This document shows positions 32,131-43,383 of a DNA stretch of 64,000 bases, in pieces. Position numbers and translations under genes: made by a program. Source of the stretch: Macrosoma leucophasiata (taxonomy: Eukaryota > Arthropoda > Insecta > Lepidoptera > Hedylidae); NCBI GenBank assembly GCA_036365455.1, contig JAWQUS010000027.1, forward strand, positions 17,410,501 to 17,474,500, in the 5' to 3' direction. Every line of letters begins with the position of its first letter. Within the stretch, counting starts at the first letter, position 1. The notes under the pieces were generated by a model, which was not told the origin of the DNA, searched no databases, and saw only the letters and a program-made list of their open reading frames with translations.

Positions 32131-32876
32131 AGAAGAGACATAGAGATTTATAACCTGCAGTATTCACACTACTTACTGTAACTAAGTAAAGACGTTACTT
32201 TGAACCCTCATTGTAGAGCTAATTAAAAGTAAAATATAACCAAGCAAGTCCATTTAATTGGATATAATAGAGAAACTTTTAACTTCGATGATTTCGAGTG
32301 CACTTGCAACGGTTATTAAGGACGTAGACGTTTATCTTTCTTAAATCCAGAAGTAAGCTCTGTGGATCTAAGAAATAAAAACAGGAAAAAGTTGGAAGAT
32401 CGCCTTCTTGGAAGACCGATCGTATGAGATTGGCTATCTCTAAACTAACTAACGTTGAATGGCTCGCCTGCTATTCTTGGCTGGGCTTTATATCGCCCAA
32501 ATTAATTATGATTCAATATGGTATATTGCTTTTTTTACTATACATGTATGATAGGATTTGTTATTGATAGTATAGAATCACGTTAATGGTATTTTCCATC
32601 ATATATTCCCAGATAAGTTTATTTTTCTTCTAATGATCTATGTCAACATGTAAGCTGTGAACTACGAAACCATAAGGAATAGGTTAGTCGATTCCTCAGA
32701 TTGGCGCGTTACTGAATACGGTTTCTCATTAATATCGTTCTCAGTCACATATTGTTTGGCGGGTTTCTTCATGATGTGTACCGTAAATTTAATAAAAACC
32801 CCCCCACGAAAAAGTAAATAAGCCTCACGTACACAAAATACGCGTCAACAAAGTAAACATATCATAAATATAGAAC
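32131..32876. other. Unassigned stretch
   Basis: AT-rich; no family or gene recognised. Confidence 0.5.
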
Positions 32877-33083
32877 ATTGTTAGCGACAAAAAGCATATT
32901 GTAGGGCGAAATACCCCATTTACGAGGCCCGTATACAACCTGACCGCATGTGTTTAGAGCGCGCCCCGTAAACGCTGTCTTTACGAGCCACACAACTGTC
33001 TTCGCAAATGCTCTTGGAGCGCGCGCCACTCTAAAGAACGTCGTAAAACTGAACGCAAGTGTCTTCCCTATCACTAATTAATC
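32877..33083. repeat. Local duplication with GC-rich core, unit 1
   Basis: Matches 33348-33562. The shared core includes GTATACAACCTGACCGCATG, GTAAACGCTGTCTTTACGAG and CGCAAATGCTCT..GGAGCGCGCGCCACTC. A 70-codon minus frame covers this copy, but an indel (CAACTGTC against CAACTTTACTGTC) is not a multiple of three, so conserved coding is unlikely. Confidence 0.85.
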
Positions 33084-33347
33084 CTCGTGGTACCGTCCTG
33101 GTTTCAGCTTTCATTTTATGACTATGTAGGTTTTAGCCGTAATTCACCCAATTAAATTGTGGCAATGTTGTAGATGTCGTAAATGATATTCCCGACCATG
33201 TGTACCTACAGTTCGGTTTTCGGATTTGGATAATTTTGTGTGTACCTAACTTATTAGGATGTGTGCCGAAATTGTAAAAAAAATACTTTATTGTGCACTT
33301 ATGATTTTTTTCACTGTGGCATGATTGATTATCTTAATTATAGGCAA

Positions 33348-33562
33348 TTGTTAGTGACAAAAAGTATATTGTTGGGTGAAATAGGTCATTTACGAAGCCC
33401 GTATACAACCTGACCGCATGTGTTTAGAGCGCGCTCCGTAAACGCTGTCTTTACGAGCCCCACAACTTTACTGTCTTCGCAAATGCTCTCGGAGCGCGCG
33501 CCACTCCAAAGGACGTCGTAAAACTGGACGCAAGTGTCTTCCCATATCACTAATTAATTCTC
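33348..33562. repeat. Local duplication with GC-rich core, unit 2
   Basis: Second copy of 32877-33083, 471 bp downstream, same orientation. The GC-rich core stands out from the AT-rich flanks. Both units are followed by TTTCAGCTT-type sequence, so the duplicated segment is somewhat longer but eroded. Confidence 0.85.
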
Positions 33563-33669
33563 TAAGTAGGTACTTGTCGTCTTTGTTTCAGCTTCTATTT
33601 TATAAAGAACTATATACCTATATACTTGGCCGAAAATCAGTCGATTATCTTGTGGCATTTTCTAATGCT

Positions 33670-33880
33670 TGAAGGTGGCAAACAAGAATGTAGCATAATG
33701 TCATCTCTAAATACATAAAAACTAGAGATCAAAATGCAGACACGTTGAGGAGTAAGTTGTTTTGTCTCTAGTTCAAATAGATGGTAAGTGATTCCTGCAG
33801 CCTAATGTCATCTCTAAATACATAAGAAATAGAAATCAAAATGCAGACATGTCGAGGCGTAAGTTGTTTTGCCTCTACGA
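33670..33880 (-). repeat. Family A tail, internally duplicated
   Basis: AATGTCATCTCTAAATACAT and AAATGCAGACA(C/T)GT(T/C)GAGG each occur twice (about 33697-33770 and 33806-33875). The pieces correspond to the family A 3' half (TGCATTTTG region) on the minus strand. Confidence 0.6.
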
Positions 33881-33926
33881 TACAAGTAAATACAGGGCAG
33901 TCCCTGTATTTACTTGTATCGTAGAG
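33873..33926. repeat. Perfect 25-bp hairpin, 4-nt loop
   Basis: Arm 33873-33897 (CTCTACGATACAAGTAAATA..) is the exact reverse complement of 33902-33926, loop CAGT. Zero mismatches points to a recent origin. Confidence 0.92.
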
Positions 33927-35544
33927 TCTTAATTAAGATTACTGTAATCATGGAATGGGTATTCTCGATCTGATGTTACTTTGGATTGCTGGATCACAGT
34001 GTAGGTACATATAAAAAGTTGTAGAGAGCTCTTAAATATACCTACCTAGTGATTCCCATACTTTTCCGCTTTTAGTACACTCGTCACTAGACTCCTAGGT
34101 ACGTCTTTAAAAATATGCTTTGCTATGAGTAGTTATAATATCACATATTTATTGTCATTGTCATCTATTTTATAATCTTCCACAACCATAAAGTTTCCAA
34201 TCAATCAATCATGTTAAAATATGCATTAAGTAACTCCATGGTCAATGTTATGTTTTCCAAAAACAAGTTTCTCCGCTAATAGTTTCAGATTCGTCCATGC
34301 CAACTCTTTCCGATGAATGTATAAAAGAGAATAATCGCTAATATTTTAGTACTCTGCAGTATTTCTACGGCTATCGAGGATGTATCTTTTGGCTACTTTC
34401 CTCCCCATGCAATTTCCAAGTCTAGACAATTGCAATCGTATAAACGCATTTTCCTTTTATTTGCAAAATACTTTGATCTAATAGTGTTTAACGTTGCCAA
34501 ACTGCGTACTGCAGTCTCATGGTTCAATGTTAGTACGGAGCGAGTGACCCTGGCTTCTATCCAGAATCTTATTTTCCAAGGTTATTGTGAAGCATGGATC
34601 AAGGGCGTGTTCGGGTTACCTAATTTGTGCTAGCCAAAATGTTTCCTGCCAATGGCGTGATCTTTAACCTTGGCATAATTTTTTACGCGTTCCTATTCAT
34701 TATTTTTAATGTGATACTTAAGAAAAGTAAATATGGCAGCGAATATGTACATTTGTGTCATCTGGAACTGGCACTCCGTAAACCGTGGGTGATTTGTAAC
34801 GAGCAGGGATTAAAGCGTATTTTGTTAATTGCTCCAATGTCAAGACAAGGTTTACGTACTTTCCGTTTCAGAATTTACTTTGATCTCACCACGGAAGAGG
34901 AAAATTAGGGAATCTGAGCACGTGTCATCATACAGTTCGCCGCGTGATGTATGGTACTTCACTACAGTTCACTGGGACCACATTTAGATTTATAACTCTA
35001 TAACCAGGTTATCTGAAATTAATGGAAAATAAATTGTGTAAAGCCGTGGCGTGCGTGACACGCATTCGCCTGTATGAATTGTGGTCGAGTGGAAATTACT
35101 TTACTAACTAAATGGGAAATGATTTAAAAATAACAAAAATGTTCATGAACTAAAATCAGGACTATTTAGTTATTACTGATTTGAGGTTATATGTGCGTGA
35201 GACTTACTTAAGTTCCGCGACGATTGTTCTTGTTGCCTTACCTACTTTTCTACTAAATCTCACTAGTTCGTCTTGTTCGACCAATTTCCTACCTAAAGCG
35301 TGAAGGTCTCGACGTTTACCTGACTGGATACTGTTGCCGATTAATGCAATGGGTATCATTACCCATTTAAATTCTGAATATGTGTCGGTCCTAAATCCAG
35401 TAGTTGTTATTTGTTCAACAAAAAGATATCTCAGAAGTGTTTTACATAGGTACTCGTTGTATAGTTCATGGTTCCTGTAATCATAAGTCCAGATTTCCCT
35501 GAAGTGTTAGATGTTATGCCTTAGAAAAATCTAGAAAAATTAGT
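33927..35544. other. Unassigned stretch
   Basis: Open frames at 34430-34633 and 34627-34908 (plus, 67 and 93 codons) overlap slightly. The second has a hydrophobic stretch near its start, but I recognise no family and see no supporting context. Nothing else is assignable. Confidence 0.45.
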
Positions 35545-35760
35545 AAATACGCTTACACTCACAGCTCCACACTAGGTATTTAATAAACCTGTATCGGTAT
35601 ACAACCTGTAACGGTTGGATACCTATACGGTATCCAACCGTTGTACTCATAACACATACACAAACACCCGAAACAAATATCAGGAGGCCATACAAATATT
35701 TTCCCCGGGGCGGGGGTCGAACCCGCACACCACTGGATTAACCGGGTCTGGACGACCCGG
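35545..35760 (-). mobile_element. Family D tRNA-derived SINE with internal hairpin
   Basis: The minus strand reads from the tRNA-like part (complement of GGGTCGAACCCGC near 35716) to the tail (complement of TACGCTTACACTCACAGC). A 14-bp inverted repeat AACGGTTGGATACC / GGTATCCAACCGTT (35610-35642) replaces the GCCGTTGTAC region of sister copies. Confidence 0.8.
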
Positions 35761-35765
35761 TCTTA

Positions 35766-36446
35766 AAGATAATCTTGAAGATAATTTAAGTTTAAACCAT
35801 AATTACCCTTTGTTTATAAAACTAGATCCATAAATACTTTAAGTTAAACGTTATCTTTCCTTTATTTAACAACCGTCCGTGGATTTCTCATTAAGTACCC
35901 ACTCACACGCGCTTTCTTTATTTTTGTTCACGGAAATGAAGATTTACGTAAGGTAATGGTGAGCATGTGTTTACAATCGCTTCAATCTACGAACGATCCC
36001 ATCCACTCAACAGTTCAATCTTCGTTCCAATTTAAGACATGTCGCGCGATGTGATTAATACATTCCATCATCATCAAGTTCCTATCTGTTGTAGGTAAAC
36101 GTAAAGACGATCTGTCTGCTTTACGTCACATTACCTCCAGAGATGATGGCAGCGGTGCGGAAAGATATCTAGACTAGGTCTTTACAATTTTTATGTGATG
36201 TTATTCCTTCGTTGAATTATTTTCGTTAAAGTTAAGGTTTGTTTAGGTTTTCATGGAGGGATTTAAGCAACTTTCTTTATATACTGTTTGGAGACTAGGC
36301 AGAAAGCACGCAGTGCCGTAAATATCATGTCTTCCAAATAAAGGCTCTTATCATACATGCTCACTCTTCGAAGATTCTTGCCCTGTGACTCCTCAGACCT
36401 ATGAGGTCAAATTAGTCCTCATAAAACTTTACAATAATATTTAGTG
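35766..36446. other. Unassigned stretch
   Basis: No gene or repeat recognised. Confidence 0.5.
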
Positions 36447-36720
36447 ACTAGCGGACCCGGCAATCTTCGTATTGCCTCACAATGAAACAATTTACCCAAG
36501 GTTGGATAAATACGGACTATTTGTATAAGGAAATAAAAATATAGTTTTTAGTATTTCCCTTCAATTTTTTCATATTTTCTTACCTTTTAAACCTTCCCTG
36601 GACTTCCAAAAATCATTAAAAACCAAAGTTCGCCAAGTCGGTCCACCCGTTCTCGAGTTTAGTAACCTGTTAGCGAGACTAAAGAACAGCAATTGATTTT
36701 TATATATCTAGATTGTACAT
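36447..36720 (+). mobile_element. Family J repeat
   Basis: Starts ACTAGCGGACCCGGCAATC and includes CCAAGTCGGTCCACCCGTTC and a TATATATCTAGATT end. Head and layout match other J copies. Confidence 0.6.
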
Positions 36721-37149
36721 ACAAAGTTTAATTACGTAAACATGAAATTGCGAAACAAAAACCGTACCGTACCTACTCTGTAACCAAAAATGGTGAGAAC
36801 CTGTAACGAGCAGCTAAACTTTGTTCATGGGCTATTAATTTCGAGACCGCATTCGATCAATAAGGAATCCCCGTTATGCATAATGGCCATTTATTTCTTG
36901 TAAGTGGGTACAATATGTCTTATCAAATTCAACCTCATATGAGGCAAGCGTATGCCCTGCGGGGTCGCTCATATTATCGCTTTTTCACTGTGTGATGGTT
37001 GGAAATGTTGGAATATTATGAGTACCTTTTAAATTGTGGATGTTGATCGCGTCGTAGAATGCGAAACAAAACATTATTACGTCAGTCAATGCAGATCTTC
37101 GTATAATAATCAGTCCTGAAACCTGCTTTATCTATAACTAAAGTATAAT

Positions 37150-37323
37150 ACGTATATACACGTATCGGCATACGCAGCGTAGGACGTCCACCTGCAAGAC
37201 GGACCGACGACCTAGTGAAGGCTGCAGGTACCCGCTGGATGCACGTCGCTTCCGATCGGTCGGCATGGAGGTCATTGGGAGAGGCCTATGTTCAGCAGTG
37301 GACGTCCTATGGCTGATATGATG
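37150..37323 (+). mobile_element. Family E LINE 3' end, 174 bp, 5'-truncated
   Basis: Flanked by an exact 10-bp duplication AAAGTATAAT (37140-37149 and 37324-37333). The plus strand reads RRPPARRTDDLVKAA and EAYVQQWTSYG, then GGCTGATATGATG. It is closely related to the copy at 19300. Confidence 0.88.
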
Positions 37324-37399
37324 AAAGTATAATTGATTCTGATATATTTTCAGAGCAACACAACAAAATATAAATGCGATACAGGAATGTATCATCATA

Positions 37400-37500
37400 G
37401 CCTGGGTGGCACCACGATCTTTGTTAACAGATTTCTTAAAGTTAGAGAGGGATGTGAAATGTAACTATAACTTTTACAAATATCGTGGTGCAACCCAGGC
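37400..37500. mobile_element. Small MITE-like element
   Basis: Ends GCCTGGGTGGCACCACGAT and ATCGTGGTGCAACCCAGGC are inverted copies with one mismatch, 101 bp in all. Flanks (ATA / TTA) give no exact duplication. A related right end occurs at about 5140-5157. Confidence 0.7.
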
Positions 37501-37522
37501 TTAATGTAATCTTCTGCCTTTT

Positions 37523-37700
37523 TAACCGACTTCCAAAAAAAGGAGGAGGTTCCCAATTCGTTCGGATCTTTAATTTTAGACTCTTAGGTAAGGTTACACC
37601 AAAATGTTTGTTGGAGTTTTTATTTTTTTTATCTCCTTTATTTCTGCAATCTGCCTCATTTGGGCATTTAGCTGATGGTTAAACATTTCAGTATAGACAT
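37523..37700 (+). repeat. Family G-type end fragment
   Basis: AACCGACTTCCAAAAAAAGG and AGGAGGTTCCCAATTCGTTC belong to the same kind of end as the window-edge repeats. A matching minus-strand crumb is at 43775-43815. Confidence 0.6.
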
Positions 37701-38004
37701 GCATAGTACACGCCCAGTGGCGCATCCATATACAAAGTAAAATCCTCGAGGAAGATCTTTACGATGGGAGAAGGTCCTGGGGGCCTCTCCTTTTCAAGCG
37801 CTTAAAGGCGCGAACGGGCTTCATCAATCCGCAAGCATGCTCGTTGGGATGCCTCTCCATGCGACGAGAGTACGACTTCAATTTATTAAGAATTTCCTCC
37901 TTCATTTGTTGGAGTTAATATAAGATTTTACATTCTTCTCTTACTTAAACAAATTTGTTAAAGTTAGACAAGGATTAACTTTAACCTTAAGTACCTTATT
38001 TTAT

Positions 38005-38125
38005 TTAAAGAAAAATGGAAAGAAAAATTTGACTTCAGGCGAGACACATCTTTCCATTTTTCTTTAAATAAAATATATTTCACAAGCATGTGTTAATGCG
38101 AAATAATATAAAACAAATATTAAGT
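38005..38125. repeat. Family C tail foldback without the tRNA head
   Basis: TTTAAAGAAAAATGGAAAG and CTTTCCATTTTTCTTTAAA flank a 25-bp remnant holding GACTTCAGGCGAGAC, the complement of the head's 3' end. The family body (ACAAGCATGTGTTAATGCG) follows. Confidence 0.75.
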
Positions 38126-38189
38126 ACCTTAATTTGAGAGGCCTGGAAAATATGAGCTAAAAATTATAAAAATAAAATCTTATAACTAA

Positions 38190-38480
38190 TTGATGGGAGA
38201 GGGAGAGTTCCAGTGACGGAGTTCAAGGGCGTAAGCCATTCGCACCACCGCATTACCTTATCTACTATCTGCATCAAATTGTAGTGTTGTACTATCGTGA
38301 TTCAGTTTGACGGTTGTGAAAACTCCGCTATTTTTGCAAAATATAAATCTTGGACCTCAGGTCTTGTAACTTATCTGTGTATCGTCTTTTGGTTTTTGAG
38401 CGGTCTATAGACTGCTCCACCTATTCACTGACCACAAATTTGAACTGCATGCATGTTTCTTACTTTCATAATATTTTAAA
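38190..38480 (+). mobile_element. Family A retroposon, strongly diverged
   Basis: GAGAGTTCCAGTGACGGAG, CACCACCGCATTACC, TTGTAGTGTTGTACTATCG and a tail region TGAACTGCATGCATGTTTC are recognisable in order, with many changes. It looks older than the copies at 20693 and 26080. Confidence 0.7.
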
Positions 38481-39628
38481 TTGTGAAGCGGTTTCCATAA
38501 TATCCATATATAAGGTGTCGTGATCGTATAGGTATGTATTGTTAGGAAGATGTCAATTCCGCAGTGTCTCGTAACATTTGTGGCAGAACAAGTCATTTAT
38601 AATTAAGATCATTGCGGTTCATTGTGCCCTCCACTGCAGCATCCCTGCATTTTGCATGAAAGCACTGGAAAGCTACTTGGCCCGTGTCCCTTTTGAATAG
38701 AATTTCATACGAACTCCGCTTCTAGGAATGTATGCATTTTTAAGTGTAGAAAATTACATCCCAACTTACGTAACAAATGTATTAAATTGCTTTATATATT
38801 TTACTGAAAAGCTAATGGCATGTGTTTTTTTCTAAAAATGGTATCTCTGTCTCCATACTACAACGATTATTGAAAGATATTCGATTTAGTAATTGCTAAA
38901 ATTACGTTTCATTTCTTTATATGATAGCGCGTGTGAAGAAAAAAGATGAAGAAAGTACCAGTCAATATTCGCAAGAAAGCTAATTTGAAAAATATTCGAA
39001 TTTGAATTGAGTTGCCATGAATTTAATTAAATTTGAATCTTGACATAATCCTTTCTCATTCAGAATAATCATTTTTCATTCAGAACCAAATCAGTTTATT
39101 TAAGTATGAAACGAACATGAAACGATAAGCAGAAACCAAGAAAAAGAACAGCGCCGATAGCGTAATTCAAAGAAAAGATATCGAAATAAAATAGGACACA
39201 ATGTCTCAGAATATCACGTTTCAAAATATCGGGAATGTTCAGTTTTACCAAGCAGCAAATGTATTTGTCGCAGGTGGTGCGGAACCCACCGACTAGGTGT
39301 CACAATTCCAATTTCCTGAACACCCCTGCTTCCCCTCGCCTTTTATTATTAGATTTTTTTTGCAATATTCCTCATTGCGGATAAACGGATTGCCGACAGG
39401 TACACGTGGAGCGAAATAAAACTCGATGAATGTTGCTGAAAACAACTCGGTAATCAGTGGAAATAAAAGCAAAGGAGAAACGTGCACGTTTTATTTTATA
39501 AAATCTCGTTATGTAATTGAAATTAGCCGATGCGACATTTTTTATTGATGTTATGGTATTTTAATTATAATATGATGTATTTTCCCAAAAGGGTAGGCAG
39601 CAAAGATATATAGGTAAGTTACATGTTT
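38481..39628. other. Unassigned stretch with a 31-codon ORF
   Basis: A plus-strand ATG at 39201 (context ACACAATGT) opens 31 codons ending at TAG 39296, reading MSQNITFQNIGNVQFYQAAN at its start. I do not recognise it and there is no independent support. The rest is AT-rich. Confidence 0.3.
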
Positions 39629-39663
39629 TACTGGTGGTAGACCTCCAGTGACGGAGCTCGCAA
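39629..39663 (+). repeat. Family A 5' fragment
   Basis: ACTGGTGGTAGACCTCCAGT then GACGGAGCTCGC; only the first 35 bp of the family. A stand-alone 5' end is unusual for a retroposon and suggests a later deletion. Confidence 0.65.
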
Positions 39664-39689
39664 TTAGTAACCATTATACCCTGGCGTAA

Positions 39690-39905
39690 CTCCACGTCGT
39701 TTATCCTTGAAGTGGTAGGCGGAGGTAAATGTATGCATTTAAGCATACATGCAAACACCCACGATTCGTCAGCTAAGTTTTGTCCCACATAAGAGCCCGT
39801 TGACATCGTCGGGCACATTACTATACTACGAGGGTGGTATTAACACCTGCCCGACACGGGAATCAAACCAAGCGTAGCAGTAGTGGCGTGCTATCACTGA
39901 GGCAA
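39690..39905 (-). mobile_element. Family B SINE, diverged, with shortened tRNA head
   Basis: The plus strand shows TGGTAGGCGGAGGTAAATG, AAGCATACATGCAAACACCC and the complement of a B box (GGGAATCAAACC), ending TCACTGAGGCAATTG. The middle is deleted relative to 51257-51569. Confidence 0.7.
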
Positions 39906-40039
39906 TTGATCACTTCCTGAGACGGCTCTTTTTGAAGGCTGATCCTGTTGACATTCACCAGACACGTTTTTAAACTCCGGGGAGTCGTGGCTGGCAACTT
40001 TAGCCTAACAGAAGAACCTTGCCTACAGTTGGTGAACCA

Positions 40040-40510
40040 CTTGCGAGCACGTCAGAATAAGATATGGGAGATGTACCCTGTTGAGTGCCTTCACCAAATC
40101 TAAGTTATCTATAACAGGGGTAAGGGTGCGGCCTTGGCGCTGTCACTAAAAGCTCGCCTTGCATCCAAGTCCTTAGTTTTGGATTGGAGCTTTGATCCAG
40201 TTTACTGAACATACTTTCTGATTATCTGATATTCTGGAGTAATTTTTCACCTTCATTTTTGAAGCGGTCAATCTTTTGTGATAATGTCGCGGTATCAACG
40301 TCATGGGTCATGGCTTCATAATCAGATAGATTGAGAGAATGTAAAATGTACCTGAAAAAAACTCCTATATAAAATTCAGACGATGCAAGAAGCTCGTAAT
40401 GCTTTGTTTTTAATTTGAACAGTTGCCCTATGGACGCGGTCCTATAATAAAGATTTGGTACTTGCCTTATCTTAAGCTGGCGCGCTCGAGTAACTCGAAA
40501 AATCGCATCT
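40040..40510 (-). mobile_element. Family H element, second copy
   Basis: Aligned along its length with 8416-8905: CACCAAATCTAAG near the left and the GGCGCGCTC / CTTATCTTAAGC end at the right. The minus frame at 40222-40605 contains FYIGVFFRYILH and FKNEGEKLLQN, as in the first copy. Several indels separate the two. Product not recognised. Confidence 0.6.
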
Positions 40511-41075
40511 AGGACTCCCCTACTATCAGTAGTGACGGAAATGAAGACGATCGGCCTGACACGGTCCGAAGTGAATCCAGCCCAACAGGGATCGCTAGGG
40601 GACACAGGACATTAAGCGATGCGAATTCAAATACCGCTTGTAAATCTTTATTATCACCTCTAAAATGTTCATGACTGCCATCTCAGTATTTACTGCGAGG
40701 TACCATTTCGAATTGAAGTCAATTGACACGGCTCTCATAAAATCTATATTTGCACTCGTCCTTAGCCCTTTTACAGTCGTGTCATTGAAATGAAGTACCT
40801 CGTAAATCTTAATCACAAAGAATCGTAGCAGCTCACCGGGCTAAGCACTCGCGTATATTTCTTCGTAAATTTTTATTACTTGGAACCGCGTAAAACATCT
40901 ATTCTAGGTACGAATTAGTTTTATATAATGGAAAATGACGTATTCTGGGTTCTTACTTAGGTATATACAGTATTGCGCGACAAAAACAAAATAAAAAAAA
41001 AAATCTCTTAAAAAACGAAAGTTTAACTCATAATTTACTTTTGCCACAACTGTTTGTGAATTAAGCACATGCTTG
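40511..41075. other. Unassigned stretch
   Basis: No gene or family recognised. Confidence 0.5.
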
Positions 41076-41083
41076 TTATTCAT

Positions 41084-41191
41084 TAAACGTAACCGGCGAA
41101 TCGTGGGTGTTTGCATGTATGCTTGAATGCATGTATTTAACTCTGCCTACCCCTTCGGGGATTACAGGCATGAAGTTATGTTTTTTTTTCT
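41084..41191 (+). mobile_element. Short-form family B element
   Basis: Holds only the B 3' end: ACGTAACCGGCGAATCGTGG to GCATGAAGTTATG plus a T run. Flanked by TTATTCAT at 41076-41083 and 41192-41199. A second short form (63716-63810) starts at essentially the same internal position. Confidence 0.8.
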
Positions 41192-41199
41192 TTATTCAT

Positions 41200-43124
41200 G
41201 CATACGAATTTCTTTAGGCGCTTGGTAGTAGAAAACCACTACTGTTAGGTACGCTCGATGTCCAAGATCCTATCCTCGTTTGTAGGGTAACTGATATTGA
41301 GAGTTTTTGATTAGAGATTTCTTGTGCTCCTCTCTCCTCTCGGAGTTAAGTATCGGATGAATCCCAATAAGTCCGTTACATAGTTAGCTACTACTAACTC
41401 TCATGGTTATCCGGTTATGCTGGTTGTGTTTTTTGCTAGCCACAATGACTAAACTGGCAGAATCACAGAATGCTCGTGTGAACGTACCATGTAGAAAGAA
41501 ACACATACATCATGCATCGATGTCATGCAGATGCTGATCCTGCATGACATCGAAAATTGCACATGCACATTGCAACATGTACATACTCGAATGCTATTTA
41601 TTTTCTATTTTCTATAATCTGAGGGAATATATCCCTTAACCAATCTAATCCAATATACGTAAAAGTGAACAATTCCGTGGCTGATCGTGGAAAGTTCGAG
41701 ATTCGTTCAAAAATATCACTCATTCAGGAAATTCATCATTGGGGTTTGTTCTCCGTCATTATTTGCATAGAACAATTTCAACGTTTCAAGCAAACTTTTT
41801 TATTTTAATTACTCAGAGATATCGACGAGTACTGGTATGTTAATGGAAACGCGAATTGGGATACCGCTGAAAAAAATTTTCGTATTAAGGGACTTTGAAA
41901 AATACATAGCACTTTAATTATGCAGGGGAAAACTACATAAAACTGATATGAGGACATGACAATACATTTTTGACATATTCATGGGGATAGTGAATACTTT
42001 AAAATTTGTTTTGTGTGATTTGGCATTTTCTCAACTCATTGTCCAATTTATGCATAATCTAATTACTCAGTTACCTGTCTCTATTTTTTTTAAACAGCTA
42101 TTCAGGCTGGTTTGTATGCTTATTGACTCTGTTGGATCAGGCGCAGGTTACCTGCTCCATTTTCAGGATTTCTCCAGCAGGTTATTTGTCCCAACTAAGC
42201 ATAATCTAAATATTACCAATTATCAGAACTGGATTTAAAGATGTGGAGGTCCTGGGGCAACGAAGGAGTGGAGGCCTTAAATTATATTACGCCCATACTA
42301 GTCTAAACCTTTGGGACATTCACAAGAGGGACCCCATTAAAAATCCTTTCACCCAACTTCCCAAAATCCGACCCTCTAAATGAAAGAAGAAGTCGGAATC
42401 AAAACTTTGGAAAGTAGGTAAATCGCACGGCTCGTCACCGAATTGGGATTCCCCAGGAAACATCATTAGACATTTTATTGACAAAGCCGGAGGATTGTGT
42501 TAGAGAAAGTTTACACCGCTTTCAGCGCGATTGGTGTCGTTAATTATTAAAGGGGAACTTGGAAACAGAAGACATTATTCATTTTCCAATGATTGCAACA
42601 TGTCTTGCTTTGATGTAGGGTTGTAGCTTTGTGTCAAGTGACAATGGGGCAAATTTGATACATTACCGTCTGATCAAAGCTGACGGCGTTTCTATTGCTC
42701 GTAATGAATTTATAATGAACAGTCACGTCTGTCTATTAAATATGTCTATAATCTAATATCTTATTCATGCCGTTATTTGGCTGTGAACTTTGTAGAGTAT
42801 GACTAATAGACAGTGAACACTTTAAACACAATTAAAATTCAATTTATTTTTGTGTGTAGCTACTACATTTATAATTTTGCTTAATCCATCACACGTGACC
42901 GTCGCATAGTGTCCGTTGCTTCCGCGGGGCTAAAACGTTGCATGAAATCAAACCTTTAATATTTGTTTTCACTGTAGCCAACTAAGTATCACTTGATAGT
43001 TTGATAGTGACCGTAGTTTTCGTGGAGAGAGAACGTTGATTAAATCAAGACTTGAATATTTGTTCTCATTAAGTTCAATTAGCTTTTCAACTGACAAAAA
43101 ACTGGAAATGTGGCTACGTTTTAC
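41200..43124. other. Unassigned stretch with one hairpin
   Basis: A 13-bp inverted repeat CGATGTCATGCAG / CTGCATGACATCG occupies 41518-41552 with a 9-nt loop. The 85-codon plus frame at 41981-42238 is Leu/Phe-rich but matches nothing I know. No repeat family seen. Confidence 0.45.
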
Positions 43125-43383
43125 TGCTTCAGCACTCCAGTGACGGAATTCGCGGGCATAGGCATCTCCGCATTACGTTATCTATCTACTTGTCGCTAAA
43201 TGGTAGTGTACAGCACTATCGTGTTCTGGTTAGGTGGTAATTTCCTGCACAGAGCCTACCCACTAAAGCCACTGGAGTGGCAACGCATCTACATTGAAAT
43301 CGTCGTGAACTTATTGATAGGCTACATTGTGACTAACCATCAATGTAAACTGCATGCTTATTTGCCACTTCATGACATAAAAA
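43125..43383 (+). mobile_element. Family A retroposon, diverged
   Basis: Starts near ACTCCAGTGACGGAATTCGC and ends TTTGCCACTTCATGACATAAAAAA. The middle is shortened around AGCCTACCCACTAAAGCC. Confidence 0.8.

Noticed and set aside
32862..33074. 70-codon minus frame over the duplicated block
   Set aside because: The second unit has an indel that breaks the frame, so coding conservation is not supported.
34430..34908. Two overlapping plus frames resembling a small gene pair
   Set aside because: No recognisable domain, and the overlap suggests chance frames; no independent support.
40222..40605. 127-codon minus-strand frame as a host gene
   Set aside because: It lies within a repeated element that has a second copy at 8416-8905, so I treat it as a transposon remnant.
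42001..42238. Leu/Phe-rich frame as a membrane protein
   Set aside because: AT-rich DNA gives hydrophobic translations by chance; no clear repeated membrane-segment pattern or family.
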